A DNA stretch of 64,000 nt. It comes from Neostapfia colusana. Lineage: Eukaryota; Streptophyta; Magnoliopsida; Poales; Poaceae. A model generated the notes under the pieces. It saw only the letters and a program-made list of their open reading frames with translations, had not been told where the DNA came from and searched no databases. This document shows positions 10,889 to 23,538 of the stretch, in pieces. The stretch spans positions 34,692,699-34,756,698 of the forward strand of contig JASWHV010000013.1 in NCBI GenBank assembly GCA_030760725.1, in the 5' to 3' direction. The position numbers and the translations under genes were made by a program. How positions within the stretch are numbered: position 1 is the first letter of the stretch; each line of letters opens with the position of its first letter.

Positions 10889-13800
10889 CTAAGAAAACAA
10901 TTCCGAAAATTGTGCCTTAAGCTCATCTTCTCACTCCCAGGTGGCTTCCTCTTCTGAGTGATGCTTCCACTACAACTTGCACATCCGGATTCTTTTATTT
11001 CTGGTGAGGTGTTGCATTGTCTCCAAAATCTTGGATGGTTGCTCGGCATAAGACAAATCCTCAGCTACGTCCACTTCATTTATAGGTAACACCTCTTCAG
11101 GCGTTCTCAGACATTTCTTGAGTTGTGACACATGGAATACATCATGCACATCCGATAGGCGAGCCGGTAATTCTAGTTGATACGCCACTTCGCCTTTCCT
11201 CTCCAGAACTTGAAAGGGTCCGATGTATCGAGGTGACAACTTCCCTTTCACCTTGAACCGACGAAGTCCTCGGATAGGGGACACCTTGAGATAGACATAG
11301 TCTCCCATGTTGAAAACGAGCTCTCTTCTTCGTACATCAGCATAGCTCTTTTGGCGTGTCTGTGCTATCCTCAAGTTGTTGCGAATTTCCCTTACCTTCG
11401 CCTCGGCTTCTTGTAGTACTTCGGGACCAACCACTTTACTTTCCCCTGTTTGGTTCCAAAATAGGGGAGTTCTGCACTTCCTCCCGTCAAAGCTTCAAAT
11501 GGTGACATCTTCATACTAGCCTGATAGCTGTTGTTATAGGAGAATTCCACATACGGTAAGTTCTTGTCCCAACTCCGATTGTTTTTGAGTGCACATGCCC
11601 TCAGCATATTCTCAAGAATCTGATTGGTTCTTTCCGTCTGCCCATCAGTTTGGGGATGATAGGCAGAACTAAAGTTCAGATGGGTTCCCATGGTTTTGTG
11701 CAACTTCTGCCAGAACCTCGAGGTGAACTGTGTCCCTCGATCCGACACTATCTTCTTCGGCACCCCATGGTAACACACGATCCTTAACATGTACAACTCC
11801 GCCAATTTGGATCCGCTGTAGCTTTCCTTCACGGGGATGAAGTGACTACCTTGGTTAGCCTATCGATGATGACCCATATTGAATCATATCCGGATTGGGT
11901 CCTAGGCAATCCCACTATGAAATCCATACCGATTTCTTCCCATTTCCATTCAGGCACTTTGAGTGGTTGCAATAATCCCGCGTGTCGTTGATGTTCTGCT
12001 TTCACCAACAGACATGTGTCACATAGGGCAACATGTTCCGCGACATCTCGCTTCATGCCATACCACCAATACCTGCTCTTGAGGTCCTGGTACATCTTCG
12101 TACTCCCAGGATGAATGGAATAGTCAGAATCATGAGCCTCCTTCAAAATCAATTCACGGATCTCTTTTACTTCAGGCACGCAGATTCTTTTCCCGTGCCA
12201 CACCGTACCTTGTTCATCCTCTCTGAAACGAGGAGCTTTATTTTCCTTGATGAGTTGCCTGATTTCTTGTATCTTCTCGTCATTCTTTTGACTCTCGCGT
12301 ATGTCTCGCTCGAGTGTGGAGTCCACTTCCATGGCGATGGCTTCACCACTATTTACCAGGCATAGACTGAGCCTTATAACCTCGTCCTTCAATTCTGCAG
12401 GCATGTCCTTCAAGCTCAACTTATTGACCTGCACTTTCCGACTTAAAGCATCGGCCACGACGTTTGCTTTCCCAGGATGATAGTTGATGCCCACATCAAA
12501 GTCATTGATTAGCTCTAACCATCTCCTTTGTCTGAGGTTGAGATCTGGCTGTGTGAAAATGTACTTCAAACTCTTATGATCCGTATATATCTCTGTCCTC
12601 TTCCCCATCAAATAGTGTCGCCAAATTTTCAACGCGTGTACCACTGCGGCTAGTTCTAAGTCATGTGTAGGATAGTTTTTCTCGTGCTTCCGGAGTTGTC
12701 GGGATGCATAAGCCACGACATGCCCTTCTTGCATGAGAACACATCCCAACCCGTTTCCAGAGGCATCGCAGTACACCGTAAAGTTCTTTTGCATATCTGG
12801 CATAACTAGCACTGGGGCTGTTGTCAATCTTTTCTTTAACTCCTGAAAACTCGTCTCGCACTGTGGCGTCCATGTGAATGTGATTCCCTTCTCCAACAGT
12901 TTGGTGAGGGGTCTCGAGATCTTAGAGAATCCCTCAATAAACCATCGATAGTATCCAGCCAATCCCAAAAAGCTTCGAACTTCCCCGACATTTTCAGGGG
13001 TCTTCCACTTCTGTATATCCTTGATTTTGGTAGGATCCACGGAGATTCCTCCCTCCGAGATTATATGTCCTAAGAAGGGAACTCTCTTCAGCCAAAACTC
13101 ACACTTGCTCAACTTGGCATATAGTTGGTGTTCTCTCAGCCTTTGCAACACCAACCTTAGATGTTTCTCATGTTCTTCTTCATCTTTGGAGAAGACGAGA
13201 ATGTCATCTATGAAAACCACCACAAATTTGTCCAGATATTCCATGAATACCTTGTTCATGAGATACATGAAGTACGCCGGGGCATTAGTTAGCCCGAAAG
13301 GCATGACAGTGTATTCATACAATCCGTACCGAGATACGAAAGCTGTCTTGGGAATATCAGATTGCCTTATCTTGAGTTGGTGGTATCCCGACCTGAGATC
13401 AATTTCCGAGAACACACAAGCTCCCCTCAACTGATCAAACAAGTCTTCAATGCGGGGTAATGGGTACTTGTTCTTGATGGTTACCTCATTCAAGGCATGG
13501 TAATCCACGCATAACCTTTGGGTTCCGTCCTTTTTGGGCACAAATGTCACCGGAGCTCCCCATGGTGAGGAACTAGGGCGAATATACCCCTTCTCCGTCA
13601 ATTCTCTAAAATGATCCTTGAGTTCTTCTAGCTTCTTGGAGTCCATCCGATAAGGTATCTTGTATATCGGGGCTGTTCTAGGCACTAGCTAAATTGCGAA
13701 CTCCACTTCACGATCGGGAGGCATACCTGGCAAATCCTCCGGAAAAACATCTGGATATTCCCTGATGGTCCTGATCTCCTCAACTTTCACCTCAACTCGA

Positions 13801-14594
13801 TTTAATTTAATGTCCCCCCTAGGCTCTTGTATTGTTATAAATTTTACTTTTGTGCCACTAGGGTGCGTTAGTTCCACCGTTCTGGTCGAACAATGGATGA
13901 TTCCTTTATGTTTGGTCAACCAATCCATACCCAAGATAATACCTATCCCCTGTGAATCTATCACTATGAGGTTAGCAGTAAATACTACCCCATTAATATC
14001 TAGGTTCACCTTGGGACACACTTGTCTTGTCTGTATTTCTCCACCCGGAGAGTTTACGGCTAGCATATGGTTCATTTGTGTTGTTGCTAGGTCATGCTTC
14101 TTAACAAACCCTTGAGCAATTGAACGAGTGGGTAGCACCAGAATCAAACAGCAGGGTTGCAATGTGTAAATTGGAAGGAAACTTACCAACTACCACGTCG
14201 GGTGCCTCTTGTGCTTCCTCCATAGTGACGTGGTTCACCCGTCCTCTCAATACATTCTGCTGTTGTGGCTGCGCGGGCTTCTTCTTTGGGCACTTATGGG
14301 CATAATGCCCCACTTCACCACAATTAAAACATTGCACCCCAACCTTAGGTGCTTGGCCTTTATTGTCTTGGGGTTGGTTTGGGGGTTCTTGCACTGCTGG
14401 TCGAGGTGGATATGTGGGGCGAGGCTGATGTACAAACTGACGTTGCGGCTGTGCTGGTGCTGCCGGAGGCCTGTAGTTCGGGTTGTACCCTCTTGGTGCT
14501 GAGTAGGGTACCGCAGCACGGTTCGTCTGCCCTGCAGGTTGCTGCATCAGACGTGGGCGGGTGTTGCTCCCTGAGGCTTGGTGTGACAACCCGG
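10889..14594 (-). pseudogene. Element A gag C-terminus and pol (broken)
   Basis: Reading leftward on the minus strand: a proline/glutamine-rich gag tail, a CCHC knuckle (CFNCGEVGHYAHKC), protease (LFDSGATHSF), reverse transcriptase (VVFIDDILVFS), RNase H (DASGNGLGCV, THDLELAAVV, NVVADALSRK), integrase with SDRG and QTERTNQ, GPF, and a chromodomain ending near 10889. I can see three frameshifts (near 14105 in protease, near 11845 and near 11500 in integrase). In-frame stops lie at 13689-13691 (before RT) and two more are in the chromodomain (about 10920-10980). The first two integrase frameshifts look like single-base losses. Non-functional. The rest of gag is at 29857-30153, beyond element B. 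Confidence 0.9.
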
Positions 14595-14599
14595 CCTTC
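14595..14599. repeat. Left target-site duplication of element B (CCTTC)
   Basis: It matches CCTTC at 29852-29856. The A gag frame continues across it when B is ignored. Confidence 0.95.
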
Positions 14600-17500
14600 T
14601 GACACGACCCCATTGGTCCTGTCGAGCCAGGATCACGCTGAGGGGTGCTGCTTTACACGGCACCGTATAACACACGTCAAAGGTGCAAAGCGGAAGCGGA
14701 AGTTTTATTACATAAACAAGTTTATGAACATGTTTACATCAAAATAAGTTCAGTCTACACTCGCGGGCGTAGACTAAGCATCAAGTGCACGTTCAGCCCT
14801 CGAACATGTCCTTGCTAGCACACACGCACACTAACTCTGCGGCGTGCACGACTACCACTCGACGGGGTTCCCCTCCTGGGGTTCCGTCTCCTCTTCGGGA
14901 GTCCCTTCCTCATAGAACCCTGCAAAAGCTTCAAACACAAGCAGTGAGCACGAAGGCTCAGCAAGTCTGACCCGTCTCACCTAAACATGGAACTTCTACA
15001 TGAGGGTAATGGGTTGCATGAGGTAAAAATCATTTGCAAGGACTCGCCTAATTAGTAGAACCTTACTTTCAAGTTTTAGCAGAAGGTTGTGGAGAACCTT
15101 ACGCTAAGGCACATGAGAGAGCCGCAATCAAACAAGAAACGCATTTCTCTCATGTACTTTGCCCAAAGTTGAAAAGAACTTTAATTAGCTCTAAGCTATA
15201 GCATATCATTAACAATCAATGTCCAGCTTTCAATCAGCAACATTTTAACATGTAACTAGCCTGTTCTTTCTACGTCACGGTACAGTGAACAAGTGGTACT
15301 CACTGACCGCGAGGGACGGCGATTATAATCGATTTACACCTGCAGGGTTACCCGAACAACCCGTCACGTACGCCCGTACTCGATGTTGCCTCCAACAACC
15401 ATCACGGACGCCGTACGCGACTACCTTTCACCCGTCAGCCAAATATTGAACCGGTCCCATCGTCCCGAGCAAGAGGTCTCTGCACGCGCATCTCCGTGCC
15501 GCCAGCCGATTTACACCTCGAGCTCTCAACCTACCCTCTGAACGACGGGCAATGCCTCAATACCCAGCTACCCGAGTTACATCAGTTTCCCGGTTCCCAT
15601 ATAGCCGGTAGGTCTTCGGTACTGTTCTAGCTTGTTTAACAGGCCCGCACACGGCTCGGTCCTCAATCGACACAAGCGGAGCTATAGCACACAGGCCCCA
15701 AAGTCCTGTTGCCCTTACTCTCCGCTCGGTCTCATTTTCTTGCCATGTGTATCATGTGCTATCTCTACCCGAGCAATGTGCCTCTAGCCTATTCTCGCGA
15801 GTAGTTCCAACTACTCGACTTGTACCGAATCCTACTCTATCCTAGCAATGCAGTGGCTAACGGGGTTTGCAATCCTAAACCCAACCCATGGTTCTCTTGG
15901 CTATGCAGTGGGGCTTCCAAACAAGACTCTAATGCACAGAAGAAAGGAAACAAGTATGTGCTCAAAACAATAAAAATTTGTAAAAAGGTTAATGCAAACC
16001 GGGGCTTGCCTTGCTGCTCTTGGTCGTAGGCTAGCTGTTCCTCCGGAGTAACGAAGTCTAGGACTTCGGGTTCCTCCTCGACCTTAGCGACTACATAATA
16101 TAAGAAACATATGTATCAATTTAAATGCATTTGTATTAACTTTGAAGTTGTGAAGTCCATAACCCTTGCTAGACAGACCTAATGACTGTGAAACTTTTAC
16201 TGTGTCTTGGTTACAACCTAAACAGAGACTAGGTCAAGTTTTAGTTGCAGCAAAGCTCAATTGAGCCCTCCACAATTAATTATGTCCTTGACCTTAATTA
16301 AAGGCTTTTAGGGTGTTCTAAGGATTTTCATGAAACAAACTATGACTTTCTGAAAACTAGATTTTCAGAGGGTTCTAATGGAGTTGGTCTCACTTAATTT
16401 GGAAGTCTCTAACTAAAGATATGAGCTAAACAATTTCAGAGAAAATTCTGAAAATGTTTCTGAACATTTTCTATTTTCTCTGGAACAGTTTCACTAATCA
16501 CACCATTAGGTTGATTAAATGAGCTCAAATGGATCTGAAATTTTTATGGTAGTTCAAGGATATTTTGGTGAACATCTCAGCAAAATTTCAGGATTTTGCT
16601 CCAAAGGATTCTCCAGTTAAAATTCCTAACAGTTTAAATTTTGAGGAATTAATTCTGGAGAAATAAGGAATTTCATGAATTGAAACTTGATTTTCTGGAA
16701 ATTACTCAGAGAGCTGAATCCAGCAAAATTTGGTTCACTCAATTTGGAGCTTTATAGCCAAAGTTATAAGGATTTGAAGTTTGAAGGAAATCTGAAAATC
16801 GGGGAAAAGTTTAAACTCGCGCGTGGGCCCAGGGGACACGCGTCGCAAGCCGAGGCGATGGCACATCGCGGCCCACAAGGATTTTGCGTGCCAGCACACC
16901 CGATCCCGGCCGCAGTCGGATCCCGATTCAAAATATCGGCCGCTGACAGCTGGGGTCCACCCCCTTCTTCAACCTCGCGACGCCCGGGCTCCGCCGCCGA
17001 GGGGCCTCGCCGGAGAGCTCGCCGCCGGCTTTTGTACAGCTCCAAACTTCTCGATTCTGGCCGCCCCTGCCAACTTTTACTCGGGGGACAGGATTCTAGG
17101 GTCAGCTGCTCATGACAATGGCCGGAGCATGGTCGGCGACGAGCCGCCACCTCGGAATGACTTCGGCCATGTCGGCTGACTTCTCTAGCACCTCAGCTAC
17201 TTGGGAAATCGGTCGGGGAGCATCAGTGGACCTCAGAGAAGGTCGACATGAGCTCGAGGCAGCTCAGGGAAAGCCCGAAATAGGTCCTCACCGTGCGCCC
17301 GATACCCCCCGTTCGTTCTGCCATTAGTAGACCTCAAATTACGCCGGGCACAGAGGTTCTCCGGCCCAGAGTTGTGAAGGCAACTTGTGCGTTACCGTGT
17401 CTAGCTCGTGTGAGAGCGGCTTGTGGCCCCCTAATCCTTTCTAGAGGACGAATTAAACAGAATCGTACCCGAAGGTCGTTCTGCAAACAGAAAGGGGAAA

Positions 17501-18640
17501 AGTGGAAATTCGCCGCGGTGAGCAACCACTCGAGCTGTGGCTCGGGGATGAGCAGCACCGGTCACCCGCGCGTCCAAGGGTGCCTTGGCTCGGGCGTGAC
17601 AACGCCCTTGTTGGGCTGTCCACGAGAGCCCGAGGTGCGGCGGTTCCAAGTTCCGATTTTGATCTTTCGGCACAGCCGATATCACTCGGTTTCAACCGAA
17701 TTCTAGCAACGGGGAGGATGGAGGAAGGTCTCTAGTACCTTGCTGGGGCTCTAGAGTGGAAGGAGGGAGCTGCGATCGGCGTTCTCCGATCATGTCCGAG
17801 CTGCGGAAGTTTTCGGCCGGCGCTGAGTTCTTGCGGGGAAGAACGACGGTGCCTCGGCCGAGGAGGGGCAGGCGCCTTAAGAAGGCTCTGCACCGCCTCA
17901 TGCCCGCGCGTGGGCAAGCAGCTGGTGGCGCGGCGGCTGGCCTCGGTGGCGATCACCGCTGCGGCTCGGCGACCCGAGTGAAAAAGTCTCAGTCGGTTTG
18001 ATCTGAGCAGTGGCTGACATGTGGGTCCCACCTCCAGTTTTAACCTCTGAAATTTACTCCTAATCACTGTTGTAAACAGTGAACCCCATACTACCCTTGG
18101 CAATTCAAATTATTCACCCATGAGCCATTTGAATTGATCAAAGTTCAAATGAGGTTTGGTTTGAATGAATTTCAGCACAAGTTCAGTTTGAAATTCAAAT
18201 AAAGTTTGAATTTCTCCCACTTAGCTCATGTCAAGATCAACTCCAAATGGAGTGAAAATTGGTGTGTGAGCTCACAAAAATGTGCTGAGTAAGAATATGC
18301 CCCCCACTTTTAAATTCATTGGATAAAAAAACAGTTTGAATTTGAATATGGTTTCAAACTGCCCTCTTCCTAACTATACCCAAACTGACCTCAAAAAGGT
18401 TTTGAATTTTGGTGAAACTTGGCATGGACATCCTTAGCAAAGTGTAGGAGTTTTCATATGTCCAGCCCATCTATATCACATGTGGGAAATACCACTTTTG
18501 TAATGTGTGAGTTTGTTCTCTAATGAGCATGTTGATAATTGTTACTTGCTCTTCATTTGTGTTCATCATTCTTCCTCAAATGAGGTGTGTGGTGTGGTGA
18601 TGAACACTGCAAATGGGTGTCAAAAACTGAGGCCCTTACA
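14600..18640 (-). repeat. Element B 3' LTR (4.0 kb)
   Basis: It is paired with 25808-29851. The GC-rich core lies at about 16820-18000. The sense 3' third carries the shared motif series: 18-mer at 15993-16010, CGAGTAG hairpin at 15798-15817, TGAGC hairpin at 14945-14960 and a terminal hairpin at 14644-14664. Open frames in it (for example 16687-17115) are not supported as genes. Confidence 0.95.
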
Positions 18641-18675
18641 TTCTTCCCCCCTTAAAAGAATCTCGTCCCGAGATT
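18641..18675 (-). promoter_or_regulatory. Polypurine tract and hairpin of element B
   Basis: The sense strand AAGGGGGGAAGAA (18641-18653) abuts the 3' LTR. AATCTCG/CGAGATT with a 3-base loop lies at 18659-18675, between the gag-pol stop and the tract. Confidence 0.85.
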
Positions 18676-18709
18676 ATAAGGTGAAAATGAGAGAGAGGAC
18701 GGTGGAAAA

Positions 18710-21700
18710 TTACCGGATATGCGACGTGAAAGAGTCGGGGTAGTTAGCGTGAAGGAATTCTTCGCTCTCCCATGTCGCTTCGTCCATGGAGTGATTACTC
18801 CATAAAACCTTGTAGAACCACAACGTACCGTTGCGTGTGGTTCGGGCCTTTTCATCAATAATCTGCACCTGTTCCTCCCGATAGGTGAGATCCGGTTGCA
18901 GTTCTTCAATGTCTTCCAGCTGAACGGTAGTTGATAGCTTGAGACACTTCCTCAGCTGGGAAATATGAAAGACGTCGTGCACACCGGAAAGTGCTTCTGG
19001 TAATTTCAGCCGGTATGCCACCGATCCACATCTTTCGGTAATCTGGAATGGACCGATGAATTGGGGTGCCAACTTTCCTCTCACCCCAAATCTGTTTACG
19101 CCCTTCATTGGGGACACCCGTAGATATACGTGATCTCCAACTTCGAATTGTAATGGGCGCCTTCTCTGGTCCGCATACTGTTTCTGACGGGATTGAGCGG
19201 CTTTTAGGTTCGCTTGAATTAGTCGAACCTTTTCTTCCGCGTTGTTGACAAGGTCAATCCCGAAGGTAACCCTTTCGCCAGACTCACACCAGTTCAATGG
19301 TGTGTGGCATTTTCTTCCGTATAGCGCCTCGAAGGGCGCCATCTTGATGCTGGCTTGGTACCCATTGTTGTACGAGAACTCGGCTAACGGCAAGTGATCA
19401 TCCCAATTCTTGCCGTGGTCGATAGCGCAAGCTCGTAGCATGTCTTCTAGAATTTGATTTACCCGCTCGGTTTGTCCATCCGTCTGCGGGTGGTAGGCTG
19501 AACTACGGATCAGCTTCGTCCCCAAGGCAGCGTGCAGCTGCTCCCAAAAACGGGACACAAATAAAGTGCCCCGATCCGATATGATAGTACGGGGTACGCC
19601 GTATAAGCATAGGATCCGTGAGATGTACAGTTCAGCATACTTCTTGGCGTTGTAGTTGGTGTTGACCGGGATGAAATGGGCAACTTTGGTGAGCCGATCA
19701 ACGATCACCCACACAGAATCATGTTTCTGCAAGGTGGTGGGTAAACCGACGATGAAATCCATGCTCACGTCCTCCCACTTCCAGGCAGGAACGGCCAGTG
19801 GTTGTAGCAGTCCCGGTTTCCGCATGTGGTCTGCCTTCACCCTTCGACATCTATCACACTCGGACACGTATTTTGCAGTCTCTCACTTCATCCGTGTCCA
19901 CCAAAACTTTCTTCTGAGTTCTTGATACATTTTGTTGCTGCCGGGGTGAATAGAAAACTTTGATAAGTGAGCCTCATCAAAGATCTTCTTCCGTAGTTCC
20001 GGGTTTCGGGGTACGACAATCCGGTCTTTGAACCATAGGACGCCGTCTCCGTCCTTCCGGAAACATTTCAACTCCCCACTGTCTATACGTCTCCGCAAAT
20101 GTGACATGCCCTTGTTATTCTTCTGGGCTGCCGCTATCTCTTCACGGATGGTGGGGATCAAAGCTAGGTTGTAGAGAGCTCCGTGTGGAATCACATGGAG
20201 TGGTGGTTCGCTCTCTTCCAACAGTGTGATGGTTAGATTATTGACGTGTGACTTGCGGCTCAGCGCATCTGCCACAACGTTTGCCTTGCCCGGATGATAA
20301 TGGATCTCTATCTCGTAATCCTTTATCAGTTCTAACCATCTTCGTTGCCTCATGTTCAGCTCCTTCTGAGTGAATATGTACTGGAGGCTTTTGTGGTCGG
20401 TATATAAATGTACGAGGTTACCGAGTAGGTAGTGCCTCCACATTTTTAGTGCAAGTACCACGGCAGCGAGCTCCAAGTCGTGAGTTGGATAATTTTGCTC
20501 ATGGTTCCTAAGCTGCCGTGATCCATACGCGACCACCCTTCGGTCTTGCATCAGCACACACCCAAGCCCAATGCCGGATGCATCGCAGTACACATCGAAC
20601 GGTTTTGTTGTGTCTGGCTGTGCCAAAACCGGTGCTGATGTCAGGTGCTTGACTAAAGCCTTGAATGCTGCTTCACATGCTGGACTCCAAACATATTTGG
20701 TAGCCTTCTTCAGAAGCTCTGTCATTGGCTTGGCAATCTTCGAGAAGTTCGGAATGAACCTCCGATAATATCCCGCGAGTCCGAGGAAACTCCGTACCTC
20801 ATGAACAGTTCTCAGGGATTTCCAATTCAGCACTTGCGTGATCTTGCTCGGGTCTACAGAGATACCCTCCGTTGAGATGATATGCCCGAGGAAAGGCACT
20901 TGAGATATCCAAAACTCGCATTTGCTGAATTTTGCGTATAACTTGTGATCCCGCAGCCGTTGCAAGACTATACGCAGATGTTTCTTGTGATCTTCCTCCG
21001 ACTTGGAATATACCAGGATGTCGTCGATGAAGACCATGACAAACTTGTCCAGCTCCGGCATGAACACCGAGTTCATTAAGTACATGAAGTGAGCTGGAGC
21101 ATTGGTGAGGCCGAAGGACATGACCAGGTACTCATAAAGTCCGTACCTTGTCGAGAAAGCTGTCTTTGGAATGTCCTCCGCCCTTATCTTAATCTGATGG
21201 TACCCGGATCTTAAATCCATCTTGGAAAAGATCTTTGCTTCGACCAACTGATCAAACAACATGTCGATCCGTGGCAACGGGTACTTGTTCTTGATGGTTA
21301 CGGCATTTAATGGACGGTAGTCCACGCAAAGCCGCAACGTCTCATCCTTATTTTTGACAAATAATGCCGAACAGCCCCATGGGGAGGAGCTCGGCCAAAT
21401 AAAACCCTTCTCCAGAAGGTCCGTGAGCTGAGTCTTCAGTTCAGCCAACTCCTTGGGCGCCATCTTGTACGACCTTCGGTATATTGGCATGGTTCCTGGT
21501 GCGAGTTCAATCTTGAACTCCACCTCTCTATCGGGTGGCATTCCCCGTAAATCATCCGGGAATACATCAGGGAACTCTCGGAGCACTGGAATGTCTTCCA
21601 ATCTGATAGTTGTGGACTGATAGACACTTGAAAGTTTTATTTCTGGACTGTCCAGAAATAATGAGTGAGAATCATGCACCTCTGAGTTTAAGTGTACGAC

Positions 21701-23266
21701 TCGAAGGACGGTGTCTAAAACAGCGCCGTGGCGGGTTAACCACGACATCCCTAGGATGACATCGACCTTCTGTCCCTCTAAGATAATGAGAGACATGGGG
21801 TACACTCTACCCTCTAAGCATAATGGTGCTTTGGAGACCATTACGCTGGATGAAATCTTCCCACCCGGTGAACAAATTAAATATGGACTATCGGTGGGTA
21901 GTATTGGCAAACTGTGTTTAGCAATGAAAGCTTGGCTAATAAAATTATGCGTGGCGCCTGAATCAAACTGTACTATAGCGGGATGCTGGTGGAGTTGGAA
22001 CATACCCGCAAGGATTGGCTCGCCCTCCGGCATGTCCTCAATGGCAAGTTGGTGGACAGTGCCGGGCCTAGGGTTTGCCCGCCGCGCATTAGTAGGGTTC
22101 CGGGGTTGATTCCTCCCCGGAAACTGTGGTGCCACTCCGCCGCCTTGCCTCTCCGGGCAACTGCTCGCGAAGTGTCCTGGACGACCACACTTGTAACATG
22201 TGGCCGCTGCTGGTGGAGTACTTGGTGGACGAAAGCCCGGCATGCGTTGTGGAGGTGCAAACGCACGCGGCATCGCCCGCTGCTGCTGTTATTGTTGCGG
22301 TGGTACTGGCAGTGCCGGCCGCAATGCCGGTGAAGAGTACGGCCGACTGCGGAACGGCATCGACCGCTGTGGTGGCTGCCAGCGTGGGCCTGATGGTGGG
22401 CGATTCACCATCCGAAACTTCTGAGAAGGACCGCCTCCTTCTCCGCTGCTCTGCGGCGCGCTTCGCTTTCGCTCTGCCACCGCCAACTCCTTGCCGGAGT
22501 CCTCCTGAACAATCGCAGCATCAATGATGTCGTTGAGGCTGCCGCGATTGAACATCGCCAACTTGTCCTTCAGGAGCGGGTTAAGCCCCTGGTAAAAGTG
22601 GTCCCGCCGCTTCTCGTCCGTATCTGCGTGATACGACGCGTAGAGCGCGAGATCGTTGAACGCCCTGGAATATTCCAGCGCATTCCGGCTCCCTTGTTGC
22701 AGGTGCAAGAACTCCTGCGTCTTCCTCTTCATCATACCTGGCGGTATATGATAGGCCGTGAAGGCCGTCCGGAACTCCGCCCAGGTCATCACTCGGTCGG
22801 TGGGTTGTGAAGCACAGAAGTTTGCCCACCACGCACTCGCGGATCCTTGGAGCTGCTGGACCGCGAACTGAGTCTTGCGCTGCTCGCTGATTTGGAGCAG
22901 CCCGAACTTCATCTCTATGGCGCGGAGCCAGTTGTCCGCGTCAAGTGGTTCATCCGCCCTTGAGAATACAAGGGGATGAGTCGCCAGGAAGTCGGAGTAG
23001 GAGCTCTGTTGGCGCTCCTCACGATCTTGACGTCTCTCTGGGCGAGACGTATTGGCGATGAGAGTCTGCAGCAACTCTGTGTGCTGCTGATGTGAGCCCG
23101 CCATTGCCGCGACAATGTCGGCCAATGTAACCGTTGGTAGTGGCGGTGGCGGTGTTTGCTGTTGCTGTTTCTGCTGCTGTCCCGAGGAGTCCTCGGGAGG
23201 TGGTTGGGAGGTCTCTCCCCCTTGACTGGTACCCCCAATGTCAGGGTTGGCACGAGTACGCGTCAT
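18710..23266 (-). pseudogene. Element B gag-pol, one frame with two nonsense codons
   Basis: The start MTRTRA at 23266 is chosen because it aligns with MVRTRT of element D and follows an acceptor-like TTTCAG. Domains in order: gag (YSDFLATHP, NWLRAIE, SAWWANF), CCHC knuckle (CYKCGRPGHFASSC), protease (FDSGATHNFI), RT (FIDDILVYS), RNase H (DASGIGLGCV, DALSRK), integrase (zinc-binding region, MDFIVGLP, SDRG, QTERVNQ), GPF and chromodomain (LWSNHSMDEATWESEEF). The reading frame is broken only by TAA at 22289-22291 in the glutamine run after gag and TGA at 19883-19885 in the integrase zinc region. Both look like C-to-T changes of CAA and CGA. The catalytic motifs themselves are intact. Confidence 0.93.
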
Positions 23267-23538
23267 TCTGAAATTCAAAACAGCAGCAATTAGCACATGT
23301 CTTACTTAAAATTCCATACGCAACAGTAGGTATTGAAGTGACACATGATTAATTTGCACAACATTCACATATATTGATAAAGCATAAACTTTATACAAGA
23401 TACATTATTCTCGGATCTCCGAGAAGTCGTGCTCATGTCGTCACTACCTATACATACGCTACTGTCTACACGACATGTCACCGATTACAAAAGTTGGGTT
23501 ACGCTACCCTAGCTGCCCTACTTGGCAACCGTAACCCC
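23267..23538 (-). other. Spacer between extra ORF and gag of element B
   Basis: This is non-coding sense-strand sequence of 272 bp. It ends with TTTTGAATTTCAG|A just before the gag ATG, with the acceptor-like AG at 23269-23268. I see no other feature. Confidence 0.6.

Noticed and set aside
12033..13434. Several plus-strand frames opposite A's pol
   Set aside because: They are complementary shadows of reverse transcriptase and integrase coding sequence.
16687..17115. 142-codon plus-strand frame, repeated at 27895-28323
   Set aside because: The two copies are the two LTRs of element B and the frame is antisense to the element. Similar antisense peptides in D, C and E reflect shared LTR nucleotide sequence.
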